Of a stretch of DNA of 64,000 bases, positions 56,601 through 64,000 are shown piece after piece. The stretch spans positions 113,436 through 177,435 of the forward strand of contig JACKDV010000018.1 in the NCBI GenBank assembly GCA_020633315.1, given 5' to 3'. The notes under the pieces are model-generated. The model saw only the letters and a list, made by a program, of their open reading frames with translations. It was not told the DNA's origin and did no database searches. The position numbers were made by a program, and so were the translations under genes. Every line of letters begins with the position of its first letter. Positions within the stretch are counted from its first letter, which is position 1. The DNA is from Myxococcales bacterium (GTDB lineage: Bacteria; Myxococcota_A; Polyangia; Nannocystales; Nannocystaceae).

Positions 56601-57146
56601 CGCCTCCTCCTGGCGAGCGAGGCGATCGCTCGAGGTCTCGAACTGCAGCTCGGCGAGGCGGAAGGTGACCTCGGGGGTCCAGGTGGCGTCGTCGGGGTGC
56701 AGCTGCAGGAAGTCCTCGTAGCGCTGGATGGCCAGCGCCCGCATCTTGCGGGCCGAGGCCTCGTGGTCGCGGATCTTCCGCTGGAAGCCGGTCTCGAGCG
56801 CGTTGCGCCCCTTGCTCGACTCGATGATGAGCAGCTGGGCGATGGTGTGCGCGGTCGCGTCGTTCGCCCGCCGGTAGCGCTGGGCGAAGGCCTCGAGCTC
56901 CTCGAGCGCCTTGGCCTCCTCCTCGTTCGCGGGACGCAGGGGCAGCGGGGCCTTGAGCTTGGCCGCATCGGTGGGGTGGATCTGCTGCTCGAGCCCCTGC
57001 CCCGAGCCCGGCTCGCCCGGTCGCGGCTGCAGCTCGTCCGAGCGCAGCAGCTCGGAGCGCGGCAGACCCCACGCGGTGGTCGAGCCCGCCGCGGCGGCGA
57101 GGCCGAGGCTCGCGCCCAGGATCACGGTGAAGCGGCGTGCGCTCAT
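53676..57146 (-). CDS. Large TPR protein (GltD/AgmU-like)
   Basis: A 1156-residue secreted TPR protein. The ATG at 57146 has GGAGGAG eight bases upstream and gives a signal peptide (FTVILGASLGLAAAAGS). The whole protein consists of helical repeats (YEDFLQLHPDDATWTPEVTF, EYGPSIALYRDVAVRFPHYH, LDEFVRYADAHKGEAKADGA, EAYLERFPDTPTSYENRYNF, TYKRIYTEYPDSDFADDALL) and is anchored in the periplasm by size. Size and position between a GltC-like and a GltE-like gene fit GltD/AgmU. Stop and start codons overlap on both sides (57143-57146 and 53676-53679), so the three are translated as a unit. The gene name is inferred from architecture, not alignment. Confidence 0.85.
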   Translation of the reverse strand: MSARRFTVILGASLGLAAAAGSTTAWGLPRSELLRSDELQPRPGEPGSGQGLEQQIHPTDAAKLKAPLPLRPANEEEAKALEELEAFAQRYRRANDATAHTIAQLLIIESSKGRNALETGFQRKIRDHEASARKMRALAIQRYEDFLQLHPDDATWTPEVTFRLAELQFETSSDRLARQEEAFQTELEAYEKALQTNPDAPPPVSPNPEYGPSIALYRDVAVRFPHYHLVDSALYMMGTLLYEMESFDESRQAYLALVCSNRYEAPYADGTNLVYSTAFRPGDYGGCVPWKADSQFVAEAWLRVGEVHYDLDELDPALEAYAQAASDPEGELYDEALIRMAWTLYLKRSFPEAADKLDEFVRYADAHKGEAKADGAVALRDDAIKYLAKTYVEEDWDLDGRRDRVWGLARLDRDYRDRGNERHVPEIYAALGDLFAFQTEFGKAIDIWKTTLQRWPLAPAAPKIQVRIMSAYNFLQDEAGAREARDALATNYLRGTEWFYANEGDPDVVEEALALAEEALVHTAIDHHKMAQALRAEGDPAAKAEYAIAARAYEAYLERFPDTPTSYENRYNFAESLYYSDQFAKAAEQYAEVRDSNIDNRLQEDAASGAVLAYEAFVEEETAAGRLTLPEMPKKGSAGPFDPQPLPELLAALQTAYDSFITVLPDSEQTPAMMVLAGELSQRYYQFEDAERRFVEVLDQHCEENEAIRAGTAILDGYGAREDLEAVMKWTEELGERGCGEGDEKEQFAGKLKTLGNAVRFQEATLLYEAEEFEAAADRFVALVDQAPDDPNAAPALNNAAVCYENIGRFSSASQTYKRIYTEYPDSDFADDALLRTGFNHSRFFEFDEAVESYLILAEDDHYQDSEHREVALRNAADLLDSLQDYKRSADFYNRYAEKVAATDEAQAGEALFRAAKVLGKTGDHAATIDAYQVFLARYGARPEQAERAVEAELRIGQAYAAQGNRKKAEEHYRATVAAFDTRGLQPATNAADLPAEAQFLLAEFALADVLEKKVTGTGKKLEKETKELFDALVVATSAYDNVGPYRRIDWVLAAMYRRGYAFETTAIAVREAPVPKKLKEYSEAWFAYKDLVEAFAARAEAKAVELYVQTVERGKEFNIANDWTRSARERLNIYMPEEYPLLRTPALGLELEDRR

Positions 57147-59566
57147 CGTCCCAGCTCCTCCAGGCCCATCTGCACGGCGGCATCGAGCTCGCCCAGGGTG
57201 CGGTCGCGCTCGAGCTCGAGGCGGTGCACCTCGTCGGTCTCGGCTTCCTTCATCGCCCAGGCCACGTCGAGCAGGCCCACCTCGCTGCGCATGACCTGGT
57301 TGTGCAGCTCGCCCACCACGTCGCGGTAGGTGGCCGACATCACCTGCGAGACGAGATCCTTGGTGCGGCCCTGCACCGCATCGAGCTCGACGCGGTAGCG
57401 ATCGAGGTTGACCCGCTCCTCGGCCAGGATCACCAGCGCCTTCTTGAGGCGCCCCTCCGCGGCGTCGTCGAGCCCGCTGCGCACCGCGGTGCTGGCCGCG
57501 TGCCAGCGAGCAGCCCGCTTCCACAGCCGGTCGGCGTCGGCATCGGGCACGGCCTTGGCGAGCGCGGCGTACATCTGGCCCAGGTGCTGCTGGTAGGCGC
57601 TCAGGGCCTGGCGCCAGGTGTCGTCCTCGGGGTTGGCGAAGCGCAGCGCGGCGCGGGCCCGCCCCACGCGACGACGCAGCGCCGCCGACTCGTCCTCGAG
57701 CGACGCGATCTCGTCGCGCATCTCCGCCGCCTGGGTGAGGAAGGCCTGGTGGTCGATCTTCTGCTCGGCGCGGGTCTCCTCGTAGTAGCGCTCGGTGGCC
57801 ACGAGCTGGGCCCGCAGCTCGTCGACGGTGAGCTCGAGCTTGTGGGCCTGCTGCTCGAGGCGCTCCACCCCCCGGGCCGCGCCCTCGAGCCGGGGGTTGG
57901 CCCCGCCCCGCGGCGCGTCGAGCTGCTCGCGCAGGCGCCGGCGCTGGCCCTCGAGCTGCTCGAGGCCGGAGCCCTTGGCCTTGACCGACAGCCGGGCCAC
58001 GAGCTGCTCCTGCACCTCCACCACGTCGAGCGCCCCCTGATCGAGCGCCGCCACGTGACCGGCGAGATCGGTGAAGAGCTTGGCCTTGTGGGGAACGGCC
58101 ACCGCCTCCTCCATCTGGGCCAGCATCGCGCGCAGCTCGTCGAGCTCGCGGTTGAGCGCTCCCACCTCGCCCGAGAGCTTCTCGGCGTGCACGGCTCGCG
58201 GCAGGGCCCGGGCCACCGTCACCGCGCCCTGCGGCAGCAGCGAGCCCAGGCTGAAGTGCTCCATGTCCTCGCCCACCACCGCGGCGAAGTAGGCGGTGGC
58301 GTCACCGCTGGACTGCAGCTTGGAGCCCAGGCGCTTGCCGAGGCGATCGAACTCGCGGCGCAGGGCCAGGAACTGCTCCTCGGCGCCCTCGTAGTCGCGC
58401 TGCTGGATGCGGATCTTGCCGCGCAGGTGCTTGATCTCGGCCGCGATCGGCGAGTCGGGATCGTAGACCAGCAGCAGGTCGAGGGCCTGCACCGCCCGGT
58501 CGTAGCGCTTGGCCGCCATCAGCGTCCACGCGGTCTCGTACATGGCCTCGGCGAAGTAGGGCGAGTCGCGACCGATGCGGCGGTAGTTGATCACCGCGTC
58601 CTCCACGTTGCCGTCGTCGTGGTGGATCCGCGCCATCGCCAGCCAGGAGAGCTGCACGATCTGGCGGTCGCGAGCCGCCGAGGGGTTGGCCTTGACGATC
58701 CGGCCGAAGCGCTCGAGCGCCTCGTCGACTGCCCCCTTGGCGAGGGTGGCCGAGGCCGCCACGTAGGCCGCCCGCACCCGCCACTGCGCCCCCTCGCCGC
58801 CGCGGGTGATCGGGATGTCGACCGGGCTCATCGCGTCGAGCACCGCGATCGCATCGTCGTGCCGGCCGCTGAGGTACAGGTGCCGACCGAAGGCGTAGCT
58901 GAGCTCGGGCTGGCGGTCCTTGGCCGGGTAGGACTGCGCCCAGCGAACCAGGCGCTCCACGTCCTCGTCCCGCATCTTGCCCTTGGGCGGCTCGAGGGTG
59001 GTGCTCACCCCCACCGCCCGCAGCCGCGCCCGCACCTCGGGGGTGGCGCTCAGCCCCGGGCGGCGGGCGAAGCCGGCCTCGCGCCGCGGGATGCTCAGGT
59101 CGAGCAGCCGGGCCACGCTGCGCTGGTGGAAGCGCTTGGCCTCGGGACGACCGTCGCCCAGGTTCTGGGTGAACAGCTCGAAGGCCCAGCGCTCCATCTG
59201 CAGCGGGACCAGGGCCTCGCCCAGGAAGAACACCGCCTGCGGGGCCGCCTGCGACTTGGGGTGGTTCTCGAGCAGATCGAGGAAGGTGATCGCGGCGCCC
59301 TCGTAGTCGCCCTCGGCGAGCTGGAGCTGCCCCTGCACCAGGCGCTTGGCCAGCTCCTCCTCGCTCACCCCCACCGCGCGCTTGGCCGCCTCGGCCGCGT
59401 GCTTCAGCGCCTCCTCGGCCTCGTCGAGCTTGGCCTCCTGCTGCTCGAGCCAGTCTCCGCCCGGCGCGGCGGCCCGGAGCACGCCCGGAGACGCGAGGCC
59501 GAGCCCCACGCCGATCACCCAAAGCCGCGCCCAGCCGCGCCCCCGTGCTCGGAGCCCTCGCCTCAC
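57143..59566 (-). CDS. TPR/coiled-coil periplasmic protein (GltC-like)
   Basis: An 807-residue protein. It starts at a GTG at 59566 that overlaps the upstream stop (GTGA), with an Arg-rich signal peptide (LWVIGVGLGLASPGVLRAAA). Residues 40-420 are TPR-like (GDYEGAAITFLDLLENHPKS, EDAVINYRRIGRDSPYFAEA, YDRAVQALDLLLVYDPDSPI). The second half is coiled coil (QLEGQRRRLREQLDAPRGG, AAEMRDEIASLEDESAALRR). It may link the energised inner-membrane complex with the outer membrane. Similar gene order occurs in the gltC-gltD-gltE set of Myxococcus, which is the reason for the comparison. Confidence 0.8.
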   Translation of the reverse strand: MRRGLRARGRGWARLWVIGVGLGLASPGVLRAAAPGGDWLEQQEAKLDEAEEALKHAAEAAKRAVGVSEEELAKRLVQGQLQLAEGDYEGAAITFLDLLENHPKSQAAPQAVFFLGEALVPLQMERWAFELFTQNLGDGRPEAKRFHQRSVARLLDLSIPRREAGFARRPGLSATPEVRARLRAVGVSTTLEPPKGKMRDEDVERLVRWAQSYPAKDRQPELSYAFGRHLYLSGRHDDAIAVLDAMSPVDIPITRGGEGAQWRVRAAYVAASATLAKGAVDEALERFGRIVKANPSAARDRQIVQLSWLAMARIHHDDGNVEDAVINYRRIGRDSPYFAEAMYETAWTLMAAKRYDRAVQALDLLLVYDPDSPIAAEIKHLRGKIRIQQRDYEGAEEQFLALRREFDRLGKRLGSKLQSSGDATAYFAAVVGEDMEHFSLGSLLPQGAVTVARALPRAVHAEKLSGEVGALNRELDELRAMLAQMEEAVAVPHKAKLFTDLAGHVAALDQGALDVVEVQEQLVARLSVKAKGSGLEQLEGQRRRLREQLDAPRGGANPRLEGAARGVERLEQQAHKLELTVDELRAQLVATERYYEETRAEQKIDHQAFLTQAAEMRDEIASLEDESAALRRRVGRARAALRFANPEDDTWRQALSAYQQHLGQMYAALAKAVPDADADRLWKRAARWHAASTAVRSGLDDAAEGRLKKALVILAEERVNLDRYRVELDAVQGRTKDLVSQVMSATYRDVVGELHNQVMRSEVGLLDVAWAMKEAETDEVHRLELERDRTLGELDAAVQMGLEELGR

Positions 59567-60447
59567 TGGTCGTCCTTGCTCAGCCGATCACGCCCCGCCT
59601 TGTCGCTGCGGGTCTTGGGCAGCGGGCGGCCGCTCGCGTCGAGCGGGACCGCCTGCCAGTTCACCGAGGGCCGATCGGCCATCTCGGTGGTCATGTTGCC
59701 GCGCTCGAAGCCCTGGCTCACCAGCTTGACCGCGCCGTTCTCGGGGGCGGTGAAGCTGTGCGAGCTGCGGGACTCGAAGGTGTAGCCGTTGAGGTAGGAG
59801 AACACCCCGAAGCCATTGCCCTGGTAGGTGAGCTCCACCGTCACGTTGTGGGGACCGGGGGGCAGGTTGCCGTCGTAGACGATGATCTCGTCCTCGCCGT
59901 CGAGGCTGCCGGTCTCGTCGGTGCGCGCGAAGATCTGGGCGCCGTCCATGATGAACACCACCTTCACCAGCCGGAAGCCCGAGCCCATGAGGTTTTGGTG
60001 GGTGATCGTCACGCGGCTGCCCGCGAGCACGCCCTTGAGCACGGTCTCCTTGAGCAGGGTGAGCCGGGCCTTGCTGCGGAAGATCTTGTCCTTGAGCTGG
60101 TCGACCTCGGTCTGCAGGTTGTCGAGGCGATCGCCGTAGAGCTCGCTCTCGCGGACGTTGGCATTGCCCGCGGCGGGGTTGCCCGCCGCCGTGCCGGCCG
60201 AGAAGGGATCGGTGGTCTTGCCCTCGAGCTTGGCCGGCTGCCCCGCGGTGGGCTGCGGCTCGAGCTTGGCCGGCTGACCAGCGGCGGGCTTGGGCTCGAG
60301 CTTGGCCGGCTGCGCGGTGGTGGGCTGGGCCGCGGGCTTGATGGGATTGGGCTTGACGGGCGTCGGCTTGACCGGGGCCGGTCCGGCTTGCGCTGTCGAC
60401 GCAAGACCGAGGGCCATCATCAGCACCAGCACCGCGGGCATCCGCAT
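59563..60447 (-). CDS. Secreted protein of the envelope cluster with Pro/Lys/Ala repeats
   Basis: About 294 residues from the ATG at 60447, giving MRMPAVLVLMMALGLASTAQA as signal peptide. A second ATG at 60498 adds an N-terminal extension. A KPxPVKPxPIKP tract and three AGQPAKLEP-like repeats follow, then a coiled segment (YGDRLDNLQTEVDQLKDKIF). The C-terminal domain is beta-rich (GSRVTITHQNLMGSGFRLVK, PPGPHNVTVELTYQGNGFGV) and resembles a DUF-type beta sandwich. It is the first gene of the TPR unit and lies directly after obg. Proteins with such linkers are sometimes miscalled dihydrolipoamide acetyltransferase because of the Ala/Pro/Lys-rich stretch; no catalytic domain is present. Confidence 0.75.
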   Translation of the reverse strand: MRMPAVLVLMMALGLASTAQAGPAPVKPTPVKPNPIKPAAQPTTAQPAKLEPKPAAGQPAKLEPQPTAGQPAKLEGKTTDPFSAGTAAGNPAAGNANVRESELYGDRLDNLQTEVDQLKDKIFRSKARLTLLKETVLKGVLAGSRVTITHQNLMGSGFRLVKVVFIMDGAQIFARTDETGSLDGEDEIIVYDGNLPPGPHNVTVELTYQGNGFGVFSYLNGYTFESRSSHSFTAPENGAVKLVSQGFERGNMTTEMADRPSVNWQAVPLDASGRPLPKTRSDKAGRDRLSKDDQ

Positions 60448-60716
60448 GGAGAGCCGGCGCAGACCACCGAGGACCGAGCCGAGGTCGAGCAGTCTCATCA
60501 CGTCCACAAAGGTACCAAGGCCACCAAGGCTCCACCAGAGAACGGCATCGGGCGGGACCGGGGCCCAGCCGCGGAGTGGGCGACCTGCGTTGAGCGCTTC
60601 GGGCATGGCGACGTGCCTCCCCGGCACTCTTCCACGCGGGGGGACCGGCTCGGTTTCCTCCGGCGACGATCGCGGCTGGGCCACGGTGCCGGGGCCGCCC
60701 GGGGGTGGACACCCGC

Positions 60717-62252
60717 TCAGGCTTCGCCGTCGCGCTCGAGGCGACGCCACAGCGCCTCGAGCAGCTTGGGGATCCCCGCGCCCGTCTGGGCCGAGATGGT
60801 GAACAGCGGGATGTTGCGCTCGCGCAGCGCGGCGCGGGTGCGGGCGACCAGGGCACGTCCCTCCTCGTCGCCGAGCAGATCGAGCTTGTTGAGCGCGACC
60901 ACCCGCGGGCGCCCGTCGAACTGCGTGCCGTAGCTCTGCAGCTCTTGCTCCAGCGCGTCGAGATCGGCCAGCGGCTCGCGCTCGGGACCGTAGTCGGGCG
61001 CGAGCAGGTGCAGCAGCACCCGGGTGCGCTCGAGGTGCCGCAGGAAGTGGTGGCCGAGGCCCTTGCCCTCGCTGGCGCCTCGGATGAGGCCGGGGACGTC
61101 GGCCACCACCATGGAGCGATTGCCGGGGAGCTGCACCACGCCGAGGTTGGGGATGAGCGTGGTGAAGGGATAGGCCCCCACCTTGGGACGGGCTCGGCTC
61201 ACGCGACGAATGAAGGTGGACTTGCCCACGTTGGGGAAGCCCACGATGCCCACGTCGGCGAGCAGCTTGAGCTCGAGGCGCAGGTGCCAGGCCTCGCCCT
61301 CGGCCCCCGGCTCGGCGCGATCGGGGGCGCGGTTGGTGGAGCTGCGGAAGTGGATGTTGCCGCGACCGCCCCGGCCCCCGCGGGCGACCACGAGCTGCTG
61401 GTGGGGCTCGGTGAGATCGCCGAGGCGCTCTCCGAACTCGAGCTCGAGCACCTCGGCGGCGGGGATCAAGCCGTCGTCGTGCTCGGCGGCGGGATCCTCG
61501 ACGTGCTCGTCGTCCGAGTGGTGATCGGCCTCGGTGGCCTCGCGCGAGTCGTCGTCGGCCGCGAGCTCGGCCTCGCCGCGCTCGCCTGCGTCGTCATCGA
61601 CGGCCTCGCCCGGCTCGCGCTCGCCGGCATCGACGGCCTGGGGCTCGCCGCGCTCGCCTGCGTCGTCATCGACGGCCTCGCTCGCCTCGCGCTCGCCGGT
61701 ATCGACGGCCTCGCCCGCGACGGCCTCGCCCGGCTCGCTCCGATCTTCCTCGGCGGTCTCGCCCGAGCCATCGGCATCGCCCTGGCTCGGCCCGTCCGTC
61801 TCCTCCGCGTCGAGCTCCGCGACGGGCTCGCCCGCCAGCTCGGCCCGCGCACGGGCGAGGCGAGCGAGCGCCTGGTCGTCGTCGACGAGATAGACGTTCT
61901 CCATCCCGCCCTCGTCGACCCCCCGCGGCGCCGCGTCGGAGTCCTCGGCCTCGCCCTCGATGAAGACGACGGTGCCCACCGGCACCCGCACCACCAGGTC
62001 CTCGCCGCCGCGTCCGTTGCGATCACGGATGCCCCCCGGTCGCCCCGACTCGGCCTTGAGGATCCGCCGGTAGTGGAGATCGAGCAGGGTGCTCAGGTGC
62101 GGGTCGGCCACGAGGATCACGTCGCCGCCGCGACCACCGTCGCCGCCGGCCGGGCCCCCCTTGGGGACCTTGGCCTCACGACGCCACGCGACCGCGCCGT
62201 CGCCCCCGCGGCCCGCCCGTACGACGATGCGAACCTGATCGACGAAGCGCAT
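60717..62252 (-). CDS. obg: Obg GTPase with large acidic insertion
   Basis: A 511-residue Obg/CgtA GTPase, involved in large-subunit ribosome assembly and stress signalling. The Obg fold begins RFVDQVRIVVRAGRGGDGAV with the Gly-rich GGPAGGDGGRGGDV segments. It is interrupted after PVGTVVF (residue 97) by about 170 residues rich in Asp, Glu and Ala (100-270), and resumes GDLTEPHQQLVVARGGRGGR. The G domain has GFPNVGKST (338-346), DVPGLIRGA, NKLD (455-458) and SAQTGAG. Usual Obg proteins have 340-430 residues. The EAVDDDAGERGE block occurs twice in the insertion (192-203 and 217-228). The Obg C-terminal domain is lacking. It follows rpmA by 38 bases. Confidence 0.95.
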   Translation of the reverse strand: MRFVDQVRIVVRAGRGGDGAVAWRREAKVPKGGPAGGDGGRGGDVILVADPHLSTLLDLHYRRILKAESGRPGGIRDRNGRGGEDLVVRVPVGTVVFIEGEAEDSDAAPRGVDEGGMENVYLVDDDQALARLARARAELAGEPVAELDAEETDGPSQGDADGSGETAEEDRSEPGEAVAGEAVDTGEREASEAVDDDAGERGEPQAVDAGEREPGEAVDDDAGERGEAELAADDDSREATEADHHSDDEHVEDPAAEHDDGLIPAAEVLELEFGERLGDLTEPHQQLVVARGGRGGRGNIHFRSSTNRAPDRAEPGAEGEAWHLRLELKLLADVGIVGFPNVGKSTFIRRVSRARPKVGAYPFTTLIPNLGVVQLPGNRSMVVADVPGLIRGASEGKGLGHHFLRHLERTRVLLHLLAPDYGPEREPLADLDALEQELQSYGTQFDGRPRVVALNKLDLLGDEEGRALVARTRAALRERNIPLFTISAQTGAGIPKLLEALWRRLERDGEA

Positions 62253-62290
62253 CTCGGATCCCCCCTCGCCGGGCGAGGAGGCCGCCTACG

Positions 62291-62569
62291 CTACTGCGCG
62301 GCTTCGGCCTCGACCGCCACGTCGACGGCCACGTAGGACCGACGCTCGCGACCGCGCTTGTAGAAGCGCACGTTGCCGTCGACCAGCGCGAACAGGGTGA
62401 AGTCCTTGCCCTGCCCCACGCCCGGCCCCGGACGGTAGGTGTTGCCGACCTGGCGCACCAGGATGTTGCCCGCGCGCACTACCTCGCCGCCGAACTTCTT
62501 GACCCCGCGGAACTGAGCCTTGGAGTCGCGACCGTTCTTGATCGAGCCCTGACCTTTTTTGTGTGCCAT
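62291..62569 (-). CDS. rpmA: 50S ribosomal protein L27
   Basis: The 92-residue protein has the L27 start MAHKKGQGSIKNGRDS and the core QFRGVKKFGGEVVRAGNILV, RQVGNTYRPGPGVGQGKDFT and LFALVDGNVRFYKRGRERR. L27 reaches the peptidyl-transferase centre with its N-terminus. The processed N-terminal leader seen in Firmicutes is absent. It follows rplU by 21 bases and precedes obg, a conserved order in bacteria. Confidence 0.98.
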   Translation of the reverse strand: MAHKKGQGSIKNGRDSKAQFRGVKKFGGEVVRAGNILVRQVGNTYRPGPGVGQGKDFTLFALVDGNVRFYKRGRERRSYVAVDVAVEAEAAQ

Positions 62570-62590
62570 CTCGTCCTCGCGCGCTGGTGC

Positions 62591-62914
62591 TCAGCCGGTG
62601 ATCTCGTCGATCTTGATCTCGGTGTAGGCCTGCCGGTGGCCCTGCTTGCGGCGGTAGTTCTTGCGGCGCCGGAACTTGTAGACGATGACCTTGGCGCCGC
62701 GTCCCTGCGCGGTGATGGTGCCGGTGACCTTGGCGCCCTCGATGAGGGGCTTGCCGACCTGGGCCTGCGACCCCTTGCCGAGCAGCAGCACCTCGGGGAG
62801 CTCGACCGTGTTGCCGACATCGCCGTCGAGCTTCTCGACGCGGAGCACGGTGCCCGGCTCGACCCGGTACTGCTTGCCGCCGGTCCTGACGATGGCCTGA
62901 TCAAAGGTGGACAT
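62591..62914 (-). CDS. rplU: 50S ribosomal protein L21
   Basis: The 107-residue protein matches L21: AIVRTGGKQYRVEPGTVLRV, EKLDGDVGNTVELPEVLLLG, then KVIVYKFRRRKNYRRKQGHR. It binds 23S rRNA. The ATG at 62914 has GGAGAG upstream. It is the first gene of rplU-rpmA-obg; a promoter is expected in 62920-63050. Confidence 0.98.
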   Translation of the reverse strand: MSTFDQAIVRTGGKQYRVEPGTVLRVEKLDGDVGNTVELPEVLLLGKGSQAQVGKPLIEGAKVTGTITAQGRGAKVIVYKFRRRKNYRRKQGHRQAYTEIKIDEITG

Positions 62915-63060
62915 GGTTCTCTCCGGAATTCGATGCGCTCGGAGGGCCGAGGATTCGGCCGGAGGCGAGGGCCCCGCGGATCATCGCGAGGTCGTCGGCT
63001 CGCCCGCCCACCGCCCGAGCGGCGAAGGGAAGGCGAAGCATATGGATCCGCGGCGCGGGG

Positions 63061-64000
63061 TCAAGCCTTGGGGTGGACTCGCGACGTGCGCGTCCCCGCG
63101 CTCCGTCGAGACCGGCTCGATCCGCGATGATCGCGCGAGATCCGGCGACCGAGGGCGAGCAGGCCCAGCAGCCCCCAGAGCGTTCCTCCGCGGCCAGAGC
63201 CGCCTCCCTGGGCCCGGCAGGCACAGCCCTCGTCGCCGCCCACCGCGCTGGGATCGGTGCCGCCGCTACCCGAGCCCTCCCCACCCCCGCTCGAGTCGTC
63301 GATCGCGCCCTGGGTGTCTGCACCACCCTCGGCCCCCGTGCCGCCCGGGCCCTCGCCGCCTCCGGTCTCGTCGACGCCCCCGCCCGACTCCCCGGCCGCG
63401 GGCTCGACCACGAAGCTCACCGTGTCGGAGACCAGGTGCTCGAAGTGGTCCGCGATCTCGATGGTGATCACGTAGGTCCCCGGATCGAGCGAGACCAGGT
63501 TGAGCGCGGCGCGGTACTCGGGGTCGACCTCGCGATCGTAGTCGATCTGATCGTAGACGACCTCGCCGTCGAGCTCGATGAGGAAGCGCCAGGCGTAACC
63601 TCCATAGTTGTCGTCGACCACCGCCCGCAGGTCCACGTCGCTGCCCGCCGGCAGCACGTCGTCGTCGGCGGGCGAGACGATCTCCACGGTGGGCGGCTCG
63701 AGGTCGGGCTCGTTGCCGCCGAAGAGGAACGACAGCTCCTCCATCTCGTTCTGGCGATCGCTGCCCACCCCGCAGAAGTCCTCGTGGAACAGGCGGCAGC
63801 CGGCGGGGCTGCTGCACGGCCCCTCGCACAGCGGATCGCAGGTGGGCGAGAAGATCCCGTTGCCGCTGCCGCAGTACGACATCACCGAGTTGCAGTTGAG
63901 GCTGTGGTCGAGGCCCCAGGCGTGGCCCGCCTCCTGATCGCTGACGTTGGCGATGGCGGTGGCCGACCAGCCCGCCGCGGCGAAGGTGTAGACCACGTGT
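63061..64000 (-). CDS. Secreted metzincin-like protein with MYXO-CTERM-like tail, N-terminus outside window
   Basis: About 312 C-terminal residues are visible. The zinc-site-like motif reads QEAGHAWGLDHSLNCNSVMS, so the first histidine of HExxHxxGxxH is glutamine. The two later histidines and a Met-turn (VMSY) are kept. A Cys-rich segment follows, then a beta-sandwich domain (PPTVEIVSPADDDVLPAGSD, DPGTYVITIEIADHFEHLVS). A Gly-rich linker and a C-terminal CACR / Gly-rich / LWGLLGLLALGRR tail resemble the MYXO-CTERM surface-sorting signal. The gene runs on past base 64000, where the start and signal peptide should lie. Activity is uncertain because of the altered site. Confidence 0.8.
   Translation of the reverse strand, partial: HVVYTFAAAGWSATAIANVSDQEAGHAWGLDHSLNCNSVMSYCGSGNGIFSPTCDPLCEGPCSSPAGCRLFHEDFCGVGSDRQNEMEELSFLFGGNEPDLEPPTVEIVSPADDDVLPAGSDVDLRAVVDDNYGGYAWRFLIELDGEVVYDQIDYDREVDPEYRAALNLVSLDPGTYVITIEIADHFEHLVSDTVSFVVEPAAGESGGGVDETGGGEGPGGTGAEGGADTQGAIDDSSGGGEGSGSGGTDPSAVGGDEGCACRAQGGGSGRGGTLWGLLGLLALGRRISRDHRGSSRSRRSAGTRTSRVHPKA

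Noticed and set aside
53664..57329. Open frame of over 1200 codons on the plus strand opposite the large TPR genes
   Set aside because: It has Leu/Val/Glu/His-biased composition typical of antisense reading of GC-rich genes. The minus-strand frame has TPR repeats, a ribosome site and a signal peptide.
59563..60447. Dihydrolipoamide acetyltransferase
   Set aside because: Only the Ala/Pro/Lys-rich linker is similar; lipoyl and catalytic domains are missing and a signal peptide is present.

Overview
The window looks like chromosomal DNA of a myxobacterium (Myxococcota), most likely of the Nannocystis/Plesiocystis type. Codon use is very GC-rich. Many secreted proteins carry the cysteine-rich CGDGVxxGxEECD-type repeat, there are several Ser/Thr kinases, a MYXO-CTERM-like tail, and a long set of TPR/TolQ-TolR/AgmX proteins resembling the Agl-Glt envelope machinery of Myxococcus. 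The genus is inferred from these traits and was not measured.

Layout. 0-7.3 kb: a hybrid histidine kinase cut by the window edge, then a minus-strand run of a PD40 lipoprotein, ECF-like sigma factor, Ser/Thr kinase, TPR protein and Cys-rich lipoprotein. 7.3-15.8 kb: a frameshifted Cys-repeat lipoprotein, an astacin-type protease, an RlmI-type methyltransferase, a P-domain lipoprotein, bioD, an EEP-family lipoprotein and a short-chain dehydrogenase. 15.9-21.9 kb: an accessory patch with decayed defence genes (a nuclease fragment, BREX brxD and brxE fragments, a GmrSD/DUF1524 fragment), an L,D-transpeptidase-like protein, a radical SAM enzyme and orphan genes. 21.9-32.2 kb: a kinase-TPR protein, then a CHAT (caspase-like) lipoprotein divergent from a subtilase / sigma factor / one-pass membrane protein operon. 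32.2-38.2 kb: a second accessory patch with a broken ParE toxin, a large PLD-nuclease/SF2-helicase fusion divergent from a DEDDh exonuclease, broken genes, and tRNA-Arg(CCG) at its edge.

38.3-44 kb: housekeeping genes (biotin-dependent carboxylase beta subunit, hisB) in a likely unit with an Hsp70/J-domain pair. 44.3-60.4 kb: envelope genes, all on the minus strand: a Wza-type export lipoprotein, an outer-membrane barrel candidate, an AgmX-like protein, one ExbB/TolQ, two unlike ExbD/TolR proteins and large TPR proteins with 4-nt overlapping start/stop codons. 60.7-62.9 kb: rplU-rpmA-obg, with an unusually long acidic insertion in Obg. The window ends inside a secreted metzincin-like protein.

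The observations most worth following are the CHAT/subtilase/sigma/membrane-protein locus, the PLD-helicase with divergent exonuclease inside decayed defence DNA, the ExbD pair in which only one member keeps the membrane aspartate, and the Obg insertion. Several single-base frameshifts lie in or beside short G runs, so assembly error must be excluded before calling those genes dead.
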